Source: Lachnospiraceae bacterium
Lineage (GTDB): Bacteria > Bacillota > Clostridia > Lachnospirales > Lachnospiraceae
Assembly (NCBI GenBank): GCA_017544705.1
Contig: JAFYDQ010000172.1
Span: 1 to 42,856 of the forward strand
Reading direction: 5' to 3'
DNA: 42,856 nucleotides
Positions 8,590 to 16,985 of the stretch are shown piece after piece. Position 1 is the stretch's first letter. Every line of letters begins with the position of its first letter. The position numbers were made by a program, and so were the translations under genes. The notes under the pieces were generated by a model. That model was not told the DNA's origin, made no database searches, and worked only from the letters and a program-made list of their open reading frames with translations.

Positions 8590-9744
8590 ATGAATAAATC
8601 GAAGAATTCCAAAAGAATTGAGTTTTTCGGAATGTTTGACTATACGCTTCTGTTTATAGTCTTATTTTTGTTATGCTTCGGACTTGTCATGCTCTACAGC
8701 GTCAGTTCCTATGAAGCCAATCTGAAATTCCAGGATTCCGCCTATTATCTGAAAAAACAGCTTTTTGCGACCATCTTCGGTGTTGTTGTGTTGTTCTTAA
8801 CAACGATCCTGAATTATCATTTTTGGGATAAGGCCGCTTTATTCGCTTATTTTGTCTCTCTCGGCCTGATCCTGCTGGTGCTGACACCGCTCGGATATGA
8901 GGCAAACGGTGCCAGAAGATGGCTGAATGTCGGTATTTCCCTGCAACCGGCGGAAGTTGCCAAGGTCGGCATGATCATTTTCTTTGCCAGTGTCGTATCC
9001 AAATTCGGAAAACGGATCCAGTCATTGAAAAGTACGCTCTTTACGATCGGCCTTGCGGTTCCGGTCGCGCTTTCCGTTTTATTTATCACGGAGAATCTGA
9101 GTTCTGCGATCATTATTTTCGGCATCGTATTTATGATGATCTTCGTTGCAACCCCGAACTATAAGGAATACATATTGATCGGAGTGGTCCTGCTGGGTAT
9201 TGCTGCCGTATTTGTGCTTCTTGTCAGCAAAGGGATCCTTCCGGAAACATTATCCTACCGGTTCGGCAGGATCAATGCCTGGCTGAATCCCGAGAAATAT
9301 GCCTCCACTACAGGATTCCAGACGTTGCAGTCCCTGTATGCGATCGGATCGGGAGATATCTTCGGAAAAGGACTCGGCCAGAGCATGCAGAAGCTCGGGT
9401 TCATTCCCGAGGCCCAGAATGATATGATCTTTTCCATTATCTGTGAAGAACTCGGTTTATTCGGTGCGACAGCGATCATTCTGATGTTTATCATCATGAT
9501 CTGGCGTTTTCTCGTGATCGCCAATAATGCCTCCGATCAATTCGGTGCATTGCTTGTTGTCGGCGTGATGGCGCATATTTCGATTCAGGTCATACTGAAT
9601 ATCGCTGTTGTGACCAACACGATTCCCAATACAGGTATCACGCTGCCTTTTATCAGTTACGGCGGTTCTTCGATCGTTTTCCTGCTTTCGGAGATCGGAC
9701 TGGTGTTGAGTGTGTCCAGAGGTATCCGTCTTGAGAACAGGTAA
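8590..9744 (+). CDS. ftsW: SEDS glycosyltransferase FtsW/SpoVE
   Basis: A 384-residue SEDS-family protein with about ten membrane helices. It has the early FDYTLLFIVLFLLCFGLVMLYS helix, the GARRWLNVG..LQPAE..K motif with its catalytic-loop Asp/Glu surroundings, an EAQNDMIFS-type motif and the family ending LPFISYGGSS. FtsW polymerises glycan strands from lipid II together with a class B PBP. RodA and SpoVE are close relatives; the division-cluster setting supports FtsW or SpoVE. AGGAAG at 8573-8578 overlaps the end of mraY's tail and is a moderately spaced ribosome site. Confidence 0.94.
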   Translation: MNKSKNSKRIEFFGMFDYTLLFIVLFLLCFGLVMLYSVSSYEANLKFQDSAYYLKKQLFATIFGVVVLFLTTILNYHFWDKAALFAYFVSLGLILLVLTPLGYEANGARRWLNVGISLQPAEVAKVGMIIFFASVVSKFGKRIQSLKSTLFTIGLAVPVALSVLFITENLSSAIIIFGIVFMMIFVATPNYKEYILIGVVLLGIAAVFVLLVSKGILPETLSYRFGRINAWLNPEKYASTTGFQTLQSLYAIGSGDIFGKGLGQSMQKLGFIPEAQNDMIFSIICEELGLFGATAIILMFIIMIWRFLVIANNASDQFGALLVVGVMAHISIQVILNIAVVTNTIPNTGITLPFISYGGSSIVFLLSEIGLVLSVSRGIRLENR

Positions 9745-10462
9745 AAAGACCATCATTATATTTGTGATCCTGCTGGTGCTGATCGTTCTTGTGACATCGG
9801 TTCTTACGGTGATCCGGTACAAGTATTCGGTTACGACGGTTGAAGTGACCGGAAATGAACATTATACCGATCAGGAGATCATCGATCTCGTCATGAAAGG
9901 GAAATACGGGCATAATTCCGTATACCTTTATCTCAAATACCATAACAAGGAAGTGGAATCCATCCCGTTCATCCAGCAGACGGACATTGAACTGGTTTCT
10001 CCGACGGAAGTCAAGATCACCGTTTATGAAAAAGCCGTGGCGGGCTATGTGGAGTATCTCGGACATTACCTGTACTTTGACAAAGACGGTATTGTGGTGG
10101 AATCCTCCAATCGACAGATGGAGGGCATCCCGTTTGTAACGGGACTGCATTTTGATCATATCGTGCTGCATGAGAAACTGCCGGTAGAAGACGAAACCGT
10201 ATTCCGGCTGATCCTGAACATTACGCAGCTGCTCACAAAATACAGTATTACGACTGACCGGATCTATTTTGACAGTGCGGATCATATCACATTATATTTC
10301 GGTCAGGTCAGGATCTATCTGGGTACCAGCGACCATCTGGATGAAAAGATCAATAAACTGCAATATCTGCTTCCGAAACTGGAAGGTTTTTCCGGTGTTC
10401 TGCATATGGAAAATTATACGGGTGAGGGTGGCACGTTTACGTTTGAAAAAGATGATGAATAA
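9731..10462 (+). CDS. ftsQ: Cell division protein FtsQ/DivIB-like
   Basis: A bitopic protein of about 243 residues: short basic N terminus, a membrane helix (about 6-28), then a POTRA-like domain beginning TTVEVTGNEHYTDQEI, and a beta domain (VKITVYEKAVAGYVEY, LYFDKDGIVVESS) typical of FtsQ/DivIB. It bridges FtsL and FtsB/DivIC in the divisome. The start is uncertain: I prefer TTG at 9731, with AGAGG at 9718-9722, which overlaps the ftsW end by 14 bases; a GTG at 9710 would add seven residues but lacks a site. It is transcribed with ftsW and is followed by a fresh promoter for ftsZ. Confidence 0.88.
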   Translation: MRTGKKTIIIFVILLVLIVLVTSVLTVIRYKYSVTTVEVTGNEHYTDQEIIDLVMKGKYGHNSVYLYLKYHNKEVESIPFIQQTDIELVSPTEVKITVYEKAVAGYVEYLGHYLYFDKDGIVVESSNRQMEGIPFVTGLHFDHIVLHEKLPVEDETVFRLILNITQLLTKYSITTDRIYFDSADHITLYFGQVRIYLGTSDHLDEKINKLQYLLPKLEGFSGVLHMENYTGEGGTFTFEKDDE

Positions 10463-10476
10463 AACAATATTCATTA

Positions 10477-10505
10477 TTGACAGTAAATAAAAAAAATTAT
10501 ATGAT
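10477..10505 (+). promoter_or_regulatory. Strong promoter of ftsZ
   Basis: TTGACA at 10477-10482, a 17-base A/T-only-like spacer and TATGAT at 10500-10505. Five of six -10 bases and all -35 bases match consensus. The predicted leader is about 49 bases. Confidence 0.85.
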
Positions 10506-10524
10506 TAACATAATGATTAACATA
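10501..10524 (+). repeat. Two tandem 12-bp repeats at the ftsZ promoter
   Basis: ATGATTAACATA occurs twice in a row (10501-10512, 10513-10524), covering the -10 box and the predicted start point of ftsZ transcription. The arrangement resembles an operator, but the binding protein is unknown. Confidence 0.75.
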
Positions 10525-10560
10525 ATTGGGTGTGGAGTATAAAAAAAGGAGGAGAAAATC

Positions 10561-11952
10561 TTGCTGGAAATTAAGAATAATGATGTTGACAGCGCAGCCA
10601 AGATATTAGTCGTAGGGGTCGGTGGTGCCGGTAACAATGCGGTAAACAGAATGATCGAGGAGAAGATTACCGGTGTTGAATTCTTAGGGATCAACACGGA
10701 TAAGCAGGCTTTACAGTTATGTAAGTCTCCCAGACTTCTCCAGATTGGAGATAAACTGACACAGGGCCTTGGCGCAGGTGCGAAACCGGAAGTCGGTGAA
10801 AAGGCCGCAGAAGAAAGCATGGAAGATATTGCCAATGCGATCCGCGGTGCGCACATGGTGTTTGTTACCTGTGGTATGGGCGGCGGTACCGGAACCGGTG
10901 CAGCTCCCGTTATTGCCAAGATCGCCAAAGAACAGGGCGCTCTGACAGTCGGCGTGGTTACAAAGCCGTTCCGTTTTGAGGCGAAAGCCCGTATGACCAA
11001 TGCGGAGGGCGGTATTGAAAAATTACGTCCCAATGTTGACACCCTGATCGTCATCCCGAATGACAAATTATTGGAGATCGTTGACCGGAGAACAACAATG
11101 CCGGATGCCCTGAAGAAGGCTGATGAAGTATTACAGCAGGCAGTCAGAGGAATTACGGATCTGATCAATGTTCCTTCCCTGATCAACTTAGACTTTGCGG
11201 ATGTCCGCACCGTTATGGAAAATAAAGGTATCGCACATATCGGTATCGGTCAGGCCAAGGGTGATGATAAAGCGATCGAAGCCGTACGTCAGGCTGTGAA
11301 TTCACCGCTCCTTGAAACTTCCATTGCAGGCGCAAGCCATGTGATCGTAAATATCTCCGGTGAGATCACGCTGTTAGATGCAGATGATGCCGTATCCTTT
11401 GTAAAGGATATCACAGGGGATGATGTTAACCTGATCATGGGTGCAATGTGTGACGATAAAGAACCGGATACCTGTACGGTTACGGTCATTGCAACCGGTA
11501 TTGATGAAAACGCACCGAAAGTACAGCCGCAGGGCTTTGGAAGGATCAATAACAGAGAACGCGGCAGCTTCGGACCGGGCAGGACACATACAGCCGGTAT
11601 GACAGGTGCGGTTCCGCCGATGGCTCCGAATATGCCGATGGGGAACAATCCAATGAATCCGGGAATGCCAGGCGCCATGCAGGGAGTTCCCGGCGGACAG
11701 GGGCAAATGCCCATGAATAATCCGGGTATGTACTCCGGTCAGCCTATGCCCGGCGGTTATCCGAATAACGGCGCAATGAATCCGGGAATGCCCGGGAATA
11801 TGCCCGGTGGCAACATGAATGCGCAGCCCGCAATGCCTGCACCGAATATGAACGGGATCAGACCCGCGCAGGCACCGGCAAGACCGCAACAGCCGGTTGA
11901 AAGCAAGGTCGAGGTGAAATCCTTAAAGATTCCGGATTTTCTTAAGAAATAA
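10561..11952 (+). CDS. ftsZ: Cell division GTPase FtsZ
   Basis: A 463-residue tubulin homologue that forms the Z ring. Residues 1-320 are a normal GTPase core: [13 protein letters not shown], the signature [10 protein letters not shown] (107-116), [13 protein letters not shown] and [11 protein letters not shown]. Residues about 322-448 form an unusually long linker rich in Gly, Met, Pro, Asn and Gln with repeated NPGMPG units, after which the usual C-terminal peptide (LKIPDFLKK) binds FtsA/SepF-type partners. Start is TTG at 10561, with AAAGGAGGAG immediately upstream. It has its own strong promoter and a terminator directly behind it, so it can be expressed apart from the rest of the cluster. 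Confidence 0.98.
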   Translation: MLEIKNNDVDSAAKILVVGVGGAGNNAVNRMIEEKITGVEFLGINTDKQALQLCKSPRLLQIGDKLTQGLGAGAKPEVGEKAAEESMEDIANAIRGAHMVFVTCGMGGGTGTGAAPVIAKIAKEQGALTVGVVTKPFRFEAKARMTNAEGGIEKLRPNVDTLIVIPNDKLLEIVDRRTTMPDALKKADEVLQQAVRGITDLINVPSLINLDFADVRTVMENKGIAHIGIGQAKGDDKAIEAVRQAVNSPLLETSIAGASHVIVNISGEITLLDADDAVSFVKDITGDDVNLIMGAMCDDKEPDTCTVTVIATGIDENAPKVQPQGFGRINNRERGSFGPGRTHTAGMTGAVPPMAPNMPMGNNPMNPGMPGAMQGVPGGQGQMPMNNPGMYSGQPMPGGYPNNGAMNPGMPGNMPGGNMNAQPAMPAPNMNGIRPAQAPARPQQPVESKVEVKSLKIPDFLKK

Positions 11953-11960
11953 ATGTGATC

Positions 11961-11994
11961 AGAGCCACTCCGGAGAGAGTGGCTCTTTTTATTT
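11961..11994 (+). terminator. Intrinsic terminator after ftsZ
   Basis: AGAGCCACTC (11961-11970) pairs perfectly with GAGTGGCTCT (11977-11986) around a 6-base loop, followed by TTTTTATTT. It ends the division cluster. Confidence 0.93.
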
Positions 11995-12020
11995 GAAAAA
12001 TCACACGAAGGAGTTACGGT

Positions 12021-12293
12021 TTGATCGATCGAAATACCATATTACCGTTTCATTTTTACACATATAATAAACCGTTTACAGGCAGCCTGAACGGAAAACG
12101 ATACCGCATTATCCGTAATCAGACGGACGGATCCGCCCGGGATCTTGATGAATTTACAGTCAGTATCTGGCCGGAACCCTACGCGTATGACAAGACCGAT
12201 GCGGAATTGATCAGGGAACAGACTTTTCCGTTCTCGGAAGAAGGTTACGAAGCGGTCATTGCCTATCTTAACGAATATCTTGTGCTTGAATGA
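12021..12293 (+). CDS. Small unknown protein
   Basis: A 90-residue soluble protein with a good AAGGAG (12008-12013) before a TTG start. Features: an N-terminal basic/aromatic part (FHFYTYNKPFTGSLNGKRYR), a central acidic stretch with IWPEPYAYDKT, and a helical end EEGYEAVIAYLNEYLVLE. The pattern of aromatic and charged residues looks like a real folded protein and the codon use matches its neighbours. I do not recognise the family. It lies alone between the ftsZ terminator and the nrdR promoter; its stop codon is part of a 14-bp palindrome. Confidence 0.75.
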   Translation: MIDRNTILPFHFYTYNKPFTGSLNGKRYRIIRNQTDGSARDLDEFTVSIWPEPYAYDKTDAELIREQTFPFSEEGYEAVIAYLNEYLVLE

Positions 12294-12303
12294 TAATTAT
12301 CAT
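12290..12303. promoter_or_regulatory. 14-bp perfect palindrome upstream of nrdR
   Basis: ATGATAATTATCAT is fully self-complementary and ends 8 bases before the -35 box of nrdR. Its TGATAA/TTATCA half-sites resemble those bound by Fur-family regulators, although the usual central spacer is missing. Function is inferred only. Confidence 0.5.
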
Positions 12304-12310
12304 ACAAAAG

Positions 12311-12340
12311 GTTGACATTTCGGATTATGTCAACTATAAT
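12311..12340 (+). promoter_or_regulatory. Consensus promoter of nrdR with embedded inverted repeat
   Basis: TTGACA (12312-12317) and TATAAT (12335-12340) with a 17-base spacer match consensus fully. A 7-bp inverted repeat, GTTGACA (12311-12317) and TGTCAAC (12328-12334), uses the -35 box as one arm and fills the spacer with the other, as expected of a repressor operator. Confidence 0.85.
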
Positions 12341-12374
12341 AAGCATAGTTTTATAAAATCAAAGGGGGAGTAAT

Positions 12375-12824
12375 ATGAAGTGTCCGTTTTGTGGCCATGA
12401 AAACACGAGGGTTATCGACTCAAGACCTGCGGAAGACAATAATTCCATCAGAAGGCGCAGAGTCTGCGATGAATGCGATAAACGTTTTACCACTTACGAA
12501 AAAGTGGAAACCATTCCGATCATCATCATTAAAAAGGATAATAACCGGGAGGCTTACGACCGGAAGAAGATCGAAGGCGGCGTATTACGTGCCTGCCATA
12601 AGAGGCCTGTAGCTGCTGCGACGATCACACAGCTGGTGGATGAGGTCGAAACGGAGATCTTTAATTACGAGGACAAGGAGATTTCCAGCGACGTGATCGG
12701 TGAACTGGTCATGAACAAGTTAAAAACCGTTGATCCGGTTGCCTATGTCCGGTTTGCATCCGTTTACAGGGAATTTAAGGATGTGAACACATTCATGGAT
12801 GAACTGAAAAAATTCCTGAATTAA
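12375..12824 (+). CDS. nrdR: Transcriptional repressor NrdR
   Basis: A 149-residue regulator. It has an N-terminal zinc ribbon with Cys3, Cys6, Cys31 and Cys34, the usual RRRRVC linker, and an ATP-cone domain beginning KKDNNREAYDRKKIEGGV. NrdR senses ATP/dATP and represses ribonucleotide reductase genes by binding paired NrdR boxes. Length and motifs are canonical. AAGGGGGAG at 12361-12369 is the ribosome site. No ribonucleotide reductase gene is in the window, so its targets lie elsewhere. It is monocistronic, between a consensus promoter and a strong terminator. Confidence 0.97.
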   Translation: MKCPFCGHENTRVIDSRPAEDNNSIRRRRVCDECDKRFTTYEKVETIPIIIIKKDNNREAYDRKKIEGGVLRACHKRPVAAATITQLVDEVETEIFNYEDKEISSDVIGELVMNKLKTVDPVAYVRFASVYREFKDVNTFMDELKKFLN

Positions 12825-12842
12825 CGTTTCCTGAGAATATGC

Positions 12843-12872
12843 TTGCAGTGAACGCATACATTAGGTTACAAT
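12843..12872 (+). promoter_or_regulatory. Possible transporter promoter inside the terminator hairpin
   Basis: TTGCAG (12843-12848) and TACAAT (12867-12872), 18 bases apart, overlie the nrdR terminator stem. This is the only plausible promoter I see before the transporter operon that starts at 12915, but the match is moderate. Confidence 0.35.
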
Positions 12873-12888
12873 GTATGCGTTCTTTTTA
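12850..12888 (+). terminator. Intrinsic terminator after nrdR
   Basis: A perfect 13-bp stem, GAACGCATACATT (12850-12862) with AATGTATGCGTTC (12870-12882), a 7-base loop and a T-run. Confidence 0.93.
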
Positions 12889-12914
12889 TATCAAAGATTT
12901 ATGAGGTGACACAC

Positions 12915-14429
12915 ATGAAAAAAGCTATCGTTGCTGTTGTGTGTGCATTGACGCTGTCTGTTGCACTGTGCGCCTGCGCAGGTGACAAGACAGAAAAACC
13001 TTCACAGATCGTAGTAGGAATTGCACAAGATCTCGAAGACAGTCTTGACCCACACAAAGCAGTTGCGGCAGGAACCAGAGAGGTATTGTTCAACGTATTT
13101 GAAGGCTTGCTGAAGCCTGATTACGATGGAAATATTGTCCCTGCCGTAGCGGAAAGTTACGAAGTATTATCGGATGGACAGGATTACATCTTTCATCTGA
13201 GAAACAACGTGAAATTCCATAACGGAAACAAGGTATCGGCAGAGGACGTAAAATACAGTCTGGATAAGATTGCCGGTAAGATGGGAGATACGCCCATGAT
13301 ACCGGCTTATTCTTTGATGGAAGAAGTTACCGTTGTGGATGAACAGACGGTTTCCGTTCATCTTTCGGAAGCAAATGTGGATTTTCCGTCGTATCTGGCA
13401 ATGGTCAATGCAGCGATCATTCCCAAGGATCATGAAGCGTATGATACGGAGCCCATCGGTACCGGACCGTTTTCTTTTGTATCCAGGTCTGTACAGGAAA
13501 GCATTGTACTCGAGAGATTTGATGATTACTGGGGAAACAAGGCTTATCTGAAACGCGTGACCTTTAAGATCGTGCCGCAGATGGATACGGTCGTCATGAA
13601 TTTAAGAGGCGGATCCCTCGATATGTACGCACATCTGACAACGGATCAGGTCGCTCAGCTGACGGATGATTTTACGATCATGGAAGGAACCATGAACCTG
13701 GTTCAGGCACTGTATCTGAACAATGCCGTGAAACCGTTTGATGATATTCGTGTCAGACAGGCGCTGTGTTATGCCGTCGATCGTAAAAATATTCTCGAAC
13801 TGACCAGTGAAGGAAAGGGAACGATCATCGGATCGAGTATGTTTCCCTCTTTTTCCAAATATTACCTTCCGGAGCTTTCGCAGTATTATAAACAGGATAT
13901 CCAGAAGGCAAAATCACTGCTTGCAGAGGCCGGTTATCCGGGCGGGTTTGATATGACGATCACGGTACCGTCCAATTACCAGCCGCATATCAACACGGCA
14001 GAGGTGATCGTCGAACAGCTGAAGGAAGTCGGGATCAATGCAAAGATCAATCTGGTGGAATGGAATTCCTGGCTGAGTGATACCTATGTCGGCAGGAATT
14101 ATGAATCGACCGTGATCGGCGTGGATGCTTCTTATCTTTCCGCCAGGGCATTGCTGGAACGTTTCTATTCCAAAGCGGATGACAATTTTACGAATTTCTC
14201 CGATCCGGAATATGATGCTCTATATGAAAAAGTCCTGACGCTTACGGATGAGGAAGAAAAAACGCTTTGTTATAAGGAAATGGAACAGATCCTGACAAAG
14301 GATGCGGCAAATGTTTATATCCAGGATATGGCGGAATTTGTTGCACTCAGAAACACATTTGAAGGTTACCGGTTTTATCCGCTCTATGTTCTCGACATGA
14401 GCAGGATCAAACCCAAAGATATACAATAA
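12915..14429 (+). CDS. ABC importer substrate-binding lipoprotein (peptide/nickel family)
   Basis: A 504-residue extracytoplasmic lipoprotein of the family 5 solute-binding proteins (DppA/OppA/NikA type). It has a lipoprotein signal peptide with lipobox LCA-C (Cys21). The mature part starts with LDPHKAV..AGTREVLFNVFEGLL, then contains VKFHNGNKVSAEDVKYSLDK, IGTGPF, and VRQALCYAVDRKNIL, all family hallmarks. The ligand may be a short peptide, nickel chelate or another small cation-binding compound. ATG 12915 is chosen over GTG 12906 because the AGGTG at 12904-12908 then has good spacing and the signal peptide begins MKKA. First gene of a five-gene importer operon. Confidence 0.93.
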   Translation: MKKAIVAVVCALTLSVALCACAGDKTEKPSQIVVGIAQDLEDSLDPHKAVAAGTREVLFNVFEGLLKPDYDGNIVPAVAESYEVLSDGQDYIFHLRNNVKFHNGNKVSAEDVKYSLDKIAGKMGDTPMIPAYSLMEEVTVVDEQTVSVHLSEANVDFPSYLAMVNAAIIPKDHEAYDTEPIGTGPFSFVSRSVQESIVLERFDDYWGNKAYLKRVTFKIVPQMDTVVMNLRGGSLDMYAHLTTDQVAQLTDDFTIMEGTMNLVQALYLNNAVKPFDDIRVRQALCYAVDRKNILELTSEGKGTIIGSSMFPSFSKYYLPELSQYYKQDIQKAKSLLAEAGYPGGFDMTITVPSNYQPHINTAEVIVEQLKEVGINAKINLVEWNSWLSDTYVGRNYESTVIGVDASYLSARALLERFYSKADDNFTNFSDPEYDALYEKVLTLTDEEEKTLCYKEMEQILTKDAANVYIQDMAEFVALRNTFEGYRFYPLYVLDMSRIKPKDIQ

Positions 14430-14460
14430 GACCAGTATTACTGACTGTAAGGAGAGACCT

Positions 14461-15411
14461 ATGAGATACGGAATCAGAAAAGGGATGACAATGATCATCA
14501 CCATTCTCATGGTCTCTCTTTTTGTTTTTATAGCTTTTTCCGTGATACCGGGGGATCCCGCAACACAGATGCTCGGTACAAATGCCACATCGGAAAAGGT
14601 GAATGCCCTGCGTGAGCAGATGGGATTGAACCGCCCGCTGATCATTCGTTATTTTCAATGGGTACATGATTTTGTTACCGGTAATATGGGTGTTTCCTAT
14701 TCCTATCATATGCCGGTGAAAACACTTCTTGCCGAGAAACTACCGATCACCTTAACGCTGAGCCTGCTTTCGTTTCTCATGATCCTTTTATTATCCGTTC
14801 CGCTTGGTATCATTACGGCAAAGTATTATGACCGTTACTTTGCAAAACTGTTTGATATCATCAATCAGTTGTTTATGGCAATCCCGCCGTTTTTTACGGG
14901 AATCCTGCTGACGTATCTGTTTGGCTTGCTGTTGCGTGCCTTTACGCCGGGCGGTTTTGTATCCTATAAAAGCAATTTCGGTGCATTTCTTGCCTATATG
15001 TTCTTCCCCTGTTTATCGATCGCGCTGCCGAAAGCGGCCATGAGCATGAGGATGCTCAAAACATCCGTACTTTCCGAATCCAAGCTTGACTATGTCAGAA
15101 CCGCATACAGCAGGGGAAATAAAACGGATCAGGTCCTCTACAGGCATGTTTTAAGGAATGCGCTGCTTCCCGTGATCACGTTTCTCGGGATGACGCTTGC
15201 GGATATCGTAGCCGGAAGCATCGTGATCGAGCAGGTTTTCTCCATTCCGGGATTTGGAAGACTCCTGATCTCTTCCATAGCAAACAGGGACTATCCGGTC
15301 GCACAGGCGATCATAGCGATCATTGCAGGGATCGTTGTAGTGATCAATTTTATGGTGGATATTCTGTATCCGCTGATCGACCCGCGGGTAAAACAACATG
15401 AAAATCAATAA
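14461..15411 (+). CDS. ABC importer permease, DppB/NikB type
   Basis: A 316-residue inner-membrane permease with about six helices. It starts with the typical DppB/NikB N terminus and conserved FSVIPGDPA, followed by RYFQWVHDFVTGNMGVSYSY, and contains the EAA loop (DYVRTAYSRGNKTDQVLYRHVLRNALLPV) that docks with the ATPase. GGAGAG before the ATG at 14461. It forms a heterodimer with the next gene's product, which it overlaps by 14 bases. Confidence 0.94.
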   Translation: MRYGIRKGMTMIITILMVSLFVFIAFSVIPGDPATQMLGTNATSEKVNALREQMGLNRPLIIRYFQWVHDFVTGNMGVSYSYHMPVKTLLAEKLPITLTLSLLSFLMILLLSVPLGIITAKYYDRYFAKLFDIINQLFMAIPPFFTGILLTYLFGLLLRAFTPGGFVSYKSNFGAFLAYMFFPCLSIALPKAAMSMRMLKTSVLSESKLDYVRTAYSRGNKTDQVLYRHVLRNALLPVITFLGMTLADIVAGSIVIEQVFSIPGFGRLLISSIANRDYPVAQAIIAIIAGIVVVINFMVDILYPLIDPRVKQHENQ

Positions 15412-16204
15412 GATGAACGGAAAAATGTATATCGGCGCTATCCTGCTGATCCTGATCTTCCTGTTTGTTCTCTGGGGGATCATCGGGACCCCGTATGATC
15501 CGAAAGCAATGGATGCATCCATGCGTCTTGCAAAGGCAAGCAGCAAACATATCATGGGGTGCGATCAATTCGGCAGGGATATTTTCAGCCGTGTTCTCAT
15601 CGGGATCCGGACAACGTTTACAATCGCGCTTGGCACAAATCTGATCGGCGTGTTCTTCGGGACGCTGATCGGGGCTTTGACCGGTTATTACGGCGGATGG
15701 ATCGATCAGATCCTGATGCGTTTTAATGATGCGATCCTTTCGTTTCCAAGCATTTTGCTCGCTCTTGTTTTTATCGCGCTCATGGGATGCGGTACCTATC
15801 AGATCATGATCGCCATGGGAATCGTGTTTGTGCCGAGCTATGCCAGGATCGTAAGATCGGAATTCATGAAATGCAGAAACAGGGAATATGTGCAGTCGGT
15901 CAGGCTGATGGGCGCATCCGATCTCCGGATCATGTTTATCCATATTTTCCCCAATACACGCCAAACATTGATCGCCTCCCTGATCATCGGGTTTAACAAT
16001 GCCGTGCTGTGTGAAGCGGCGATGAGTTTTCTGGGGCTTGGCGTGCAGCCGCCGGATGCCAGCCTCGGACTGATGTTATCCGATGCACAGGCATTCCTGT
16101 TTTCGGCACCCTTATATGCGCTGACCGTCGGCATCGTCATGGTCCTTCTGATCTTAAGTTTTGCTTTACTGAGCGATGCCATTTCGGAGGTATATCATGC
16201 TTGA
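15398..16204 (+). CDS. ABC importer permease, DppC/NikC type
   Basis: A 268-residue partner permease. It carries the DppC/NikC markers HIMGCDQFGRDIFSRVLIGIRTT near the N terminus and the EAA loop EYVQSVRLMGASDLRIMFIHIFPN, plus AAMSFLGLGVQPPDASLG toward the end. The gene starts inside the end of the previous permease and ends 8 bases into the next ATPase gene, indicating translational coupling throughout the operon. Slightly short for the family but otherwise complete. Confidence 0.94.
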   Translation: MKINKMNGKMYIGAILLILIFLFVLWGIIGTPYDPKAMDASMRLAKASSKHIMGCDQFGRDIFSRVLIGIRTTFTIALGTNLIGVFFGTLIGALTGYYGGWIDQILMRFNDAILSFPSILLALVFIALMGCGTYQIMIAMGIVFVPSYARIVRSEFMKCRNREYVQSVRLMGASDLRIMFIHIFPNTRQTLIASLIIGFNNAVLCEAAMSFLGLGVQPPDASLGLMLSDAQAFLFSAPLYALTVGIVMVLLILSFALLSDAISEVYHA

Positions 16205-16982
16205 TGTGATCGATCTGAATCTTGAATTTCATGATCATCTGATCCCGGAAACGGTCGTGTATGATTTTGACCTTCATATGGATGAAGGAGATATCGTCGG
16301 AATCGTCGGGGAATCCGGCTCCGGAAAATCCATGAGTGCGCTTGCGATCGCCGGTTTGCTCAGCAGAAAGGACATGCAAAAGCGGGGAAAGATCCTTTAT
16401 GGCGGTCTCAACCTGCTCAGTTGCAGCAGAACGGAACTTCGCAGGCTGCAGGGGAAGGAGATCGGCATGGTGTTTCAGGAGCCGATGCATTCATTGAATC
16501 CGCTAAGGCGTATCGGGTGGCAGGTGGAAGAGGCATTGCTGCTGCATACGGATCTTTCTTCTGTTCAGAGAAAAGAACGGGCCATCAGAATGCTTCAGGA
16601 TGTGGAACTGAAAGATGTGGAACGGATCTACCGTGCTTATCCGCATGAACTCTCCGGCGGGCAGAGACAGCGTGTCATGCTGGCAGCCGCCCTCATATGC
16701 AATCCGAAACTCCTGATCGCCGATGAGATCACAACAGCGTTAGATGTCACGGTTCAGGCCTCCATACTGGAACTGTTGAAACGATTCAACAAAGAGAGGG
16801 GTGTATCCATTCTTTTCATATCACATGATCTGAATCTTGTCAGAAAACTTTGTGACAGGGTACTGGTCATGCAGAAGGGAAGAGTTGTGGAGGAAGGCAT
16901 GACGGAAGAACTGTTTGCTGCCCCCAAAACGGAATATACAAAGGAATTATTGGAATCCATTCCGCAATTCCGGAAACTGTAA
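16197..16982 (+). CDS. ABC importer ATPase, NikD/DppD type
   Basis: A 261-residue ABC ATPase. Walker A is GESGSGKS, the Q-loop MVFQEPMHSLNPLR is typical of the peptide/nickel group, the signature is LSGGQRQRV, and Walker B is LLIADEITTALDV. It lacks the roughly 60-residue oligopeptide C-terminal extension of DppD/OppD and is nearer NikD in length. ATG 16197 with GGAGG at 16187-16191 is preferred over an in-frame ATG at 16176. It powers the importer with the following ATPase. Confidence 0.94.
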   Translation: MLDVIDLNLEFHDHLIPETVVYDFDLHMDEGDIVGIVGESGSGKSMSALAIAGLLSRKDMQKRGKILYGGLNLLSCSRTELRRLQGKEIGMVFQEPMHSLNPLRRIGWQVEEALLLHTDLSSVQRKERAIRMLQDVELKDVERIYRAYPHELSGGQRQRVMLAAALICNPKLLIADEITTALDVTVQASILELLKRFNKERGVSILFISHDLNLVRKLCDRVLVMQKGRVVEEGMTEELFAAPKTEYTKELLESIPQFRKL

Positions 16983-16985
16983 TTT

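Noticed and set aside
9653..10285. Minus-strand open frame of 210 codons opposite ftsW/ftsQ
   Set aside because: It is a shadow frame; the plus strand carries the FtsW ending and FtsQ POTRA domain.
10497..11210. Long minus-strand open frame (237 codons) opposite ftsZ
   Set aside because: It mirrors the conserved FtsZ coding sequence and has no ribosome site or recognisable domain; the composition is that of a shadow frame.
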